Source: Fischerella muscicola PCC 7414 (GTDB lineage: Bacteria; Cyanobacteriota; Cyanobacteriia; Cyanobacteriales; Nostocaceae). From it: DNA of 64,000 bases. The notes beneath the pieces are model-generated. The model was not told the origin of the DNA. It was given only the letters and a program-made list of their open reading frames with translations, and did not search any database. Of the stretch, positions 58,552-64,000 are shown in pieces. The translations under genes were made by a program, and so were the position numbers. Every line of letters starts with the position of its first letter. Within the stretch, counting starts at the first letter, position 1. The stretch is from positions 1 through 64,000 of the forward strand of contig NZ_AJLK01000163.1 of NCBI RefSeq assembly GCF_000317205.1. The letters are read 5' to 3'.

Positions 58552-60021
58552 CTAAATCCAAGAACTAAACCACATCCGCAATTTATAGCCATGAGGCGAA
58601 AGAGGTAAAGCTAAATAAAGCGGCAACCAAAACACAAAAGCCGTCAAAATCATAAAAGTAATAGTGACGCCAACAGCCCGGAGTAGCTTATAATAACTGC
58701 GAAGACATTGATCTACGAACCAAGCGATCGCCATAAATGCAAACACTACAGCTGTCATGTAGTGGTAAATGAAAAGACAGCGATTTACCCTTACCCAAGG
58801 CAGCAAGTTGGCAGCATAATTTAAAATCAAATATAAAGCAATCCAAGTATCAACAGAAAGTATTGGTGCGAGGGCAAAACGCTTTTTCTTAACTAGAAAA
58901 TTTACAGCTTGCCACCCCAACATTACTAATAACAATATAAGAGCAGTGACACCAAACCACCACAAAAATGGATTACCCATCGCATGGACATCATAGATAA
59001 CTTGGCCAAAACCTTTTGGTAACGGTGGACCGACTACCGGTAGAGGTTCTTTGATACTTGTTGCTGTTTCATATAAATACGCCATTGGTCGAGTCAACAA
59101 GGGCCATTTATACCAAGCAGCACAGTAAGGGTGGACTGTGGGATTGTTACCACCTAAACGTTCATGAAACAAAAAAATTTGTTGATGAACTTGGATAAAG
59201 TTATATCTTTTGTCTATTAATAAGTGAGGAATCCAAATCAAACTGTAGATTAAGACTGGGATAATTCCTAAATAAAATCCAAAGCTAACAAAATTTAGCT
59301 GTGTCAGGTTTTGTAACGGAGATTTTTCTCGTTCATGTTCCCACAAATTACGACTTTCTCTGGAAATATTTGCCTTACTAATTCTTCCTATTATTTTCCA
59401 TCCCCAGGCAAAAATCCAGATGAGATAAGTACCCAGAAGAAACCACAAACCGTTCCATTTTGTAGCAGCAGAAGCACCAAAAGCAACGCCAGCTAGCACT
59501 TGATAAAGCCTGCGCTGTTGTCTATGGTTAGCTAATGCTAATAAGAATAACAATTGTCCTAGTAGCCCAAAGACAACTATATATATATTGATCAAAGCGT
59601 AGCGAGACTCGACAATAAATATACCGTCACAAGCTGTAAACAAACCTGCCAGTAAAGCAAAACTACGACGCTGACTTAATTGATAAGCAATGCCTGTGAT
59701 AATTAAGGGAACAAATGAGCCAAACAGAGCATTAATCCAACGATAACTCCAAGCCGGGCGCAATGAACCTGTTAACCCATTGACTTGATCTTTCCACAAG
59801 GGAATGCGATCGCTAATCCACATTCCCAACGCAATTATCAGTTTACCTAAAGGTGGATGACCATCAAAAAATGGAGTGTGGGTGAGATAGTTACTACCGA
59901 ATTTCGCATAGTACACTTCATCAAATACGAAGGTATCAAATCTCCCTAATCCCCAAAATCTGAGGGCAAGTGATAGAAGAAATATACCTACAATGCCTAT
60001 CCAAAACCATTTTTTAGTCAT
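58552..60021 (-). CDS. Dolichyl-phosphate-mannose-protein mannosyltransferase family (GT39)
   Basis: The 489-residue polytopic protein has about ten membrane segments. The first outer loop carries the acidic GT-C motif FVFDEVYYAKFGSNY (near 32) followed by GHPPLGKLIIALGMW, as in PMT enzymes. It probably transfers a sugar from a lipid carrier to exported proteins at the plasma membrane. The C-terminal half ends in several helices without a MIR domain, typical for bacterial forms. The acceptor is unknown. Confidence 0.9.
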   Translation of the reverse strand: MTKKWFWIGIVGIFLLSLALRFWGLGRFDTFVFDEVYYAKFGSNYLTHTPFFDGHPPLGKLIIALGMWISDRIPLWKDQVNGLTGSLRPAWSYRWINALFGSFVPLIITGIAYQLSQRRSFALLAGLFTACDGIFIVESRYALINIYIVVFGLLGQLLFLLALANHRQQRRLYQVLAGVAFGASAATKWNGLWFLLGTYLIWIFAWGWKIIGRISKANISRESRNLWEHEREKSPLQNLTQLNFVSFGFYLGIIPVLIYSLIWIPHLLIDKRYNFIQVHQQIFLFHERLGGNNPTVHPYCAAWYKWPLLTRPMAYLYETATSIKEPLPVVGPPLPKGFGQVIYDVHAMGNPFLWWFGVTALILLLVMLGWQAVNFLVKKKRFALAPILSVDTWIALYLILNYAANLLPWVRVNRCLFIYHYMTAVVFAFMAIAWFVDQCLRSYYKLLRAVGVTITFMILTAFVFWLPLYLALPLSPHGYKLRMWFSSWI

Positions 60022-60142
60022 TGGTCATTAGTCATTTGTTAGTTGTTGGTGGTTGGTGGTTGTTTGTTGGTCGTTGTTTAATACTTACCCCTCACACTCC
60101 CCACACTCCCCACCTCCCGATCTCCCGATCTCCCCTAATCCC

Positions 60143-62680
60143 CTATCCCTCTACTTTCGCCACTTCTAGCATGGTCTTTAGCACAGAATCTGGGTTTAGA
60201 CTAATTGAATCAATTCCTTGTTCCACCAAAAACTGAGCAAATTCTGGGTAATCACTGGGTGCTTGTCCGCAAATACCAATTTTGCGATTATGCTTTTTCG
60301 CAGCAGCGATCGCCATTTTCACCATTCGCTTTACCCCCTGACTGCGTTCGTCAAACAACCGTGCTACTAACGCTGAATCTCTATCTATTCCTAGTGTTAA
60401 CTGAGTTAGATCATTAGAACCAATCGAAAAACCATCAAATACCTCAGCAAACTCCTCGGCCATTATGACATTATTAGGTAATTCGCACATCACATAAACT
60501 TGCAAGCCATTCTCACCCTGCTTTAGACCATTTTTTGCCATTTCTGCCAATACTAACCGTCCTTCATCGGGAGTGCGACAAAAAGGAATCATGGGGATGA
60601 TGTTCACTAAACCCATTTCTTCCCGGACTCTTTTGATCGCCTGACACTCTAAAGCAAAACCTTCGCGATACCCTTGATCATAATAGCGGGCTGCCCCCCG
60701 CCAACCTAGCATGGGGTTTTCTTCTTTGGGTTCAAATTGTCTACCACCGAGTAAATTGGCATACTCATTACTTTTAAAATCTGACATTCTCACAATTACT
60801 GGCTTGGGATAAAATGCTGCGGCAATTCTGCCTATGCCTTGGGCTAATTTATCAACAAAATACTGCGGTTTGTCATCATAAAGAGCAGTAATTTGTGCTA
60901 TTTTTTCTTTGACAAATTGATCTTCTATTTGGTCATATTTAATCAATGCCATCGGATGAGTTTGAATATGATTGGCGATAATAAATTCAGTCCGCGCCAA
61001 ACCAACCCCATCGTTGGGAATAGCAGATAAACTAAAAGCTTCCTGGGGATTACCCACATTCATTAAAATTTGGGTGCGAGTACGAGGCAAGTCTTCCAAA
61101 GCTACTTCTTGCACATCAAAAGGTAGTAATCCTGGGTAAACTTTTCCTTCTTCTCCTTCAGCACAAGAAACTGTCACCTCTTGACCAGTTTTGATCACTT
61201 CTGTAGCATTGCCACATCCGACAATAGCAGGTACACCAAGTTCTCTAGCAATAATTGCAGCGTGACACGTGCGTCCCCCAGAATTTGTGATAATTGCGCT
61301 AGCGCGCTTCATAATTGGTTCCCAGTCGGGGTCAGTTCTATCTGTTACCAAAACTTCCCCTGGTTGGAATTGGTCAATTTTACTAACTTCGGAAATTACT
61401 CGTGCTTTACCTTGACTAATAGCCGAACCTACAGCGCGTCCTGTCACCAGAGGATGGGGGATCAAGAATTGGGAAGACAAAGGAGAGGGGGGAGACAAGG
61501 GAGAAAGATTACTTCCTTGTCCCCCTTGTCCTCCTTGTCCCCCCTGTCCTCTGTGTCCCCCTTGTCCCCCATCCAATCGGAGTCTATAATTCCGCAACAC
61601 ATTCTGACTTTTCTGAGATTGCACTGTTTCTGGACGCGCTTGCACGACAAATAATTCGTTGGTAATGCCATCTTTTGCCCACTCAATGTCCATCGGGGTG
61701 TAGACACCGTGAACTTGGGAATAGTAGTCTTCAATTAAACAAGCCCAACGCCCTAGTTGTAAAATCTCATCATCTGTAAGGGCAAATTTATTTTTTTCGC
61801 TAGTTGTAACTAGCACATTTTTAGTAAACTTAGAGCCGTCATCATAAACCATTTTTAATTCTTTACTGCCCAATTTTTTATCAATAATTGAGTGGAATCC
61901 TGCTTTTAATGTCGGCTTGAAAACATAATATTCATCAGGATTAACTGCCCCTTGGACAACATTTTCTCCTAAACCATAGGCAGCTGTAATTAGTGCTGCA
62001 TCTTTGAAACCTGTCTCGGTTTCGATAGTAAACATTACTCCAGCAGATGCTAAATCAGAACGCACCATTTTCTGTACACCGACGGCGAGAGCAATGTTAA
62101 AGTGATCGAAGCCTTTAATGTGACGATAAGAAATAGCACGATCAGTAAATAAAGAAGCAAAGCATTTATGACAAGCTGCTAAAACTCCCGCAGTTGTGGT
62201 GACATTGAGGTAGGTTTCTTGCTGTCCAGCAAAACTAGCATCAGGTAAATCTTCGGCGGTAGCACTAGAACGAACTGCTACATCTGTATCCACATAGTAC
62301 TGTTGACATAGAGTTTGATATGCTTGGGCGATCGCATCTCGCAATTCTGCTGGAAATGGTGTGTGTATCAGTAGCGATCGCGCTTTTTTACCTCGTTCCC
62401 GTAAGTTATTGACATTATCAACATCCAAGTCAGCAAACAATTCCCGCAACTGTGCTTCTAACCCAGCAGACTCGATGAAATAGCGATAAGCATAAGCAGT
62501 GGTAGCAAACCCCATTGGCACATTTACACCTTTAGGCGTTAACTGCTGAATCATCTCACCCAAAGATGCATTTTTTCCACCAACCAACTGTATGTCATTA
62601 ATACCAATTTCATTGAACCAGAGAATGAGTGATTTTTCTTTGGTAGTTAGTTTAGAAGTTTCTTTTATAACTGTAGACAC
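60143..62680 (-). CDS. ppsA: Phosphoenolpyruvate synthase
   Basis: The start is GTG with AGGAG about 10 nt upstream. The 845-residue enzyme makes PEP from pyruvate and ATP. It has an N-terminal nucleotide-binding domain (about 15-365), the phosphohistidine domain with GGRTCHAAIIARELG (His near 472), and the PEP-binding barrel ending with CGQAPSDYPEFAQFLVEQG. Between the first two domains (about residues 370-410) is an insert of GGQGG repeats followed by a Ser/Pro/Leu run. Its DNA (61461-61572) is the same GTCCCCCTTGTCC-type repeat found in spacers. The frame stays open, so the enzyme may still work. Confidence 0.95.
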   Translation of the reverse strand: MSTVIKETSKLTTKEKSLILWFNEIGINDIQLVGGKNASLGEMIQQLTPKGVNVPMGFATTAYAYRYFIESAGLEAQLRELFADLDVDNVNNLRERGKKARSLLIHTPFPAELRDAIAQAYQTLCQQYYVDTDVAVRSSATAEDLPDASFAGQQETYLNVTTTAGVLAACHKCFASLFTDRAISYRHIKGFDHFNIALAVGVQKMVRSDLASAGVMFTIETETGFKDAALITAAYGLGENVVQGAVNPDEYYVFKPTLKAGFHSIIDKKLGSKELKMVYDDGSKFTKNVLVTTSEKNKFALTDDEILQLGRWACLIEDYYSQVHGVYTPMDIEWAKDGITNELFVVQARPETVQSQKSQNVLRNYRLRLDGGQGGHRGQGGQGGQGGQGSNLSPLSPPSPLSSQFLIPHPLVTGRAVGSAISQGKARVISEVSKIDQFQPGEVLVTDRTDPDWEPIMKRASAIITNSGGRTCHAAIIARELGVPAIVGCGNATEVIKTGQEVTVSCAEGEEGKVYPGLLPFDVQEVALEDLPRTRTQILMNVGNPQEAFSLSAIPNDGVGLARTEFIIANHIQTHPMALIKYDQIEDQFVKEKIAQITALYDDKPQYFVDKLAQGIGRIAAAFYPKPVIVRMSDFKSNEYANLLGGRQFEPKEENPMLGWRGAARYYDQGYREGFALECQAIKRVREEMGLVNIIPMIPFCRTPDEGRLVLAEMAKNGLKQGENGLQVYVMCELPNNVIMAEEFAEVFDGFSIGSNDLTQLTLGIDRDSALVARLFDERSQGVKRMVKMAIAAAKKHNRKIGICGQAPSDYPEFAQFLVEQGIDSISLNPDSVLKTMLEVAKVEG
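61461..61572. repeat. Spacer-type repeat inside ppsA
   Basis: CTTGTCCCCCTTGTCCTCC-like units repeat in tandem and follow GGGGAGACAAGGGAG. The same words occur in spacers near 40835 and 55280. The run is in frame with ppsA and encodes its interdomain insert. Confidence 0.88.
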
Positions 62681-62806
62681 CAGTATTTACTCCTAGTAAA
62701 TTCTTTGAGTCCTGCTCAATAATGATGATTAATTGAGTTTATCGATATACAATAAACAGTTTCTTTATATTTCGTAATTTACTTTTATTATATTTCGGGA
62801 TCACTA

Positions 62807-62870
62807 TAGCATTGCTAAATCATTTGTGAACAACAAGATTCCTGACTTCTTCACGAAGTCGGGAATCTGA
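62807..62870. repeat. 64-nt palindromic module, copy 3
   Basis: TAGCATTGCTAAATCATTTG leads into AGATTCCTGACTTC (62836-62849) pairing with GAAGTCGGGAATCT (62855-62868), with one G-T pair. It aligns without gaps to 46911-46974 and, inverted, to the flank and stem of 48036-48126. Confidence 0.85.
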
Positions 62871-63105
62871 GTCTCTCAATTTTTACAACTCCTACACGGA
62901 TTAATATATGTCCAAAGTTATAGAGCAAATCTTATTTAAGCTTATGGTCTAATTTCACATTAGACTTCTTGCAAAAGTCGAATTAACCCCCCTCAATTCC
63001 CCCCAACCCCAGAGGGGACCCCAAAGCCCACCGAAGCTTCCGAAATGAGATTTGCTAATGCTGTATATACATAAATAATCTTTTGCTTTATCTCATAGGT
63101 AGCTT

Positions 63106-63252
63106 ATGTTTGAGCATTTTATAGAAAAATCTATCAAAGTCGTTATGCTAGCACAGAAAGAAGCAGACGCTTGGAAAATTATTTTTTGGCAACAGAATAG
63201 TTGCTGTTATACCGAAAAGAAATTATTAACAAAATTACATATTGCTATTTAA
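63106..63252 (+). pseudogene. clpC N-terminal remnant, frameshifted
   Basis: The frame starts MFEHFIEKSIKVVMLAQKEA, which matches the invariant ClpC start ([20 protein letters not shown] from memory) at 15 of 20 positions. Directly after it the match continues only in another frame (RRLENYFLATE then a stop, against RRLGHNFVGTEQ), so about one base has been lost. Similarity fades within the next few codons. The first frame stays open to 63252 (48 residues) but its tail is meaningless. It is a fragment of a Clp ATPase gene; no intact clpC is in the window. Confidence 0.75.
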
Positions 63253-63583
63253 GCAGATACTAGTAACAAATCAAAAATCTACAATAACAACATCGATTTT
63301 TTTGCAATAAACAATTGCATAATTAGCATTTATAAATACATTAGTTACAGATTGTAACCACTTGTTACTAAAAATAGCTAGTTTATTTGATTTATGATAA
63401 TCATTAAGTCTATTCTTATTGTAGCTTAGTATATGTTTGACATGACGCAAAATAGAGAGTAAGAATAAATCATCAAGATTACTGCATATACCATAGGCAA
63501 AAAGTTAAAAGGGACTCCAAAGATCCTACTAAATATATAATATAAAATATTGTTTTTAACAACTTAACTAATTCTATTGATTT

Positions 63584-64000
63584 ATGATAAATAACCAAGA
63601 TAGCAAAATTAAATTTCCTCAAGGACGTACGGCGTTTATTATTATCCACGGCGTAGGTGAACAAATACCTTATGAAACAGTAGATTATTTTGCTCAAAAT
63701 TTAATCAAACACTTTGAAGGGCAAAGTTTGCCTATCATGTTAGAACACTTAATTGCTAAGCGAAGATTGCCAAATGGCAATCCTTGGATAGAAAGCTTTG
63801 TACGTGTTAGCTCTGCTGAGCTTCAACCAGATGATTTTATAGATATTCATGAATATTACTGGGCAGCTGATACAGAAAATAAAATTAGTGTACCGGAAGT
63901 ATTGCAATGGACAGAACAGACGCTAGAAGGGACGATTGCATTTTATAGTCGCAAGGAAAATCAAGATAAATTAGACGACATTTTGAAAGAAAATAAATGG
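63584..64000 (+). CDS. Unidentified protein, 5' part (cut by window end)
   Basis: An open frame runs from ATG 63584 through the last base (139 codons, no stop). It begins MINNQDSKIKFPQGRTAFII and has the segment FIIIHGVGEQIPYETVDYF near residues 18-36. A beta strand followed by HGVGEQ resembles the oxyanion-loop region of alpha/beta-hydrolase-like proteins. Next come HEYYWAADTENK and a charged stretch. No family is assigned. It is incomplete only because the window ends. Confidence 0.8.
   Translation, partial: MINNQDSKIKFPQGRTAFIIIHGVGEQIPYETVDYFAQNLIKHFEGQSLPIMLEHLIAKRRLPNGNPWIESFVRVSSAELQPDDFIDIHEYYWAADTENKISVPEVLQWTEQTLEGTIAFYSRKENQDKLDDILKENKW

Larger units (their letters stand above)
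62681..63583. other. Spacer with clpC remnant and palindromic module copy 3
   Basis: The 903 nt between ppsA and the last gene hold copy 3 of the palindromic module (62807-62870), a C-rich run near 62985-63020, and a frameshifted clpC start (63106-63252). The remainder is A/T-rich with no other gene. Confidence 0.65.

Overview
The window reads as chromosomal DNA of a filamentous, probably heterocyst-forming cyanobacterium (Nostoc/Anabaena/Calothrix type). The evidence is a hormogonium polysaccharide (hps) locus, psbX and ycf66, CP12, a Cph1-type phytochrome, a cyAbrB regulator, a fused RibBA, frequent HIP1 octamers (GCGATCGC), and spacers full of mosaic short repeats. All calls rest on reading the sequence; no database search was run. 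Many start codons were moved from the longest frame to a start with a better ribosome binding site, and each such move is stated.

Region 1 (1-13.3 kb) is a minus-strand hps cluster in the order hpsA, hpsB, hpsC, hpsD (one large pilin-like surface protein and three pseudopilins), hpsE, hpsF, hpsG (family 2 glycosyltransferases), hpsH (a fourth pseudopilin), a DUF2064 sugar transferase and an HpsJ-family membrane protein. Together these should build and export the polysaccharide needed for hormogonium gliding. Region 2 (13.8-23.6 kb) is housekeeping and stress: rpmB, htpG, a radical SAM/SPASM protein, clpB, an SLH-OprB porin and gloA. Region 3 (23.6-24.8 kb) has no convincing gene. It holds four long perfect nested inverted repeats, further hairpins, a possible pseudoknot, and a terminus like those of TnpB-type transposons. 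It is the best candidate here for an undescribed structured RNA or nested mobile remnant.

Region 4 (24.8-27.8 kb) is an ECF transporter (S, T and a fused double ATPase) interrupted by a 42-bp tandem repeat. Region 5 (28-46 kb) is mixed metabolism: an NrdG-like radical SAM activase, eno, argC, ribBA, a peptidoglycan amidase, a methyltransferase, a CPBP protease, a cyAbrB regulator, an SdhB-type iron-sulfur protein, two PD40 lipoproteins, ycf66, psbX (39 codons), a YggT protein and accC. Region 6 (46.7-53.9 kb) has tRNA-Leu(GAG), a KGG stress protein, a DUF3177 protein, cp12, a FIST sensor protein, a metallophosphoesterase and trmB. Region 7 (54-58 kb) is a light-signalling operon: phytochrome kinase, Rcp1-like regulator, receiver-kinase. 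Region 8 (58.5-64 kb) has a family 39 mannosyltransferase, ppsA with an in-frame repeat-derived insert, a frameshifted clpC N-terminal remnant, and the first 139 codons of a gene cut by the window end.

The spacers are built from recurring modules: GTTGTTG-type heptamer runs, C-rich CCCCATCT runs, an 82-nt module in opposite orientations 51 kb apart, a 104-nt module, a 64-nt palindromic module in three variants, and a 20-bp perfect palindrome in two copies. Some modules have entered reading frames, most clearly in ppsA and in the ECF ATPase linker.
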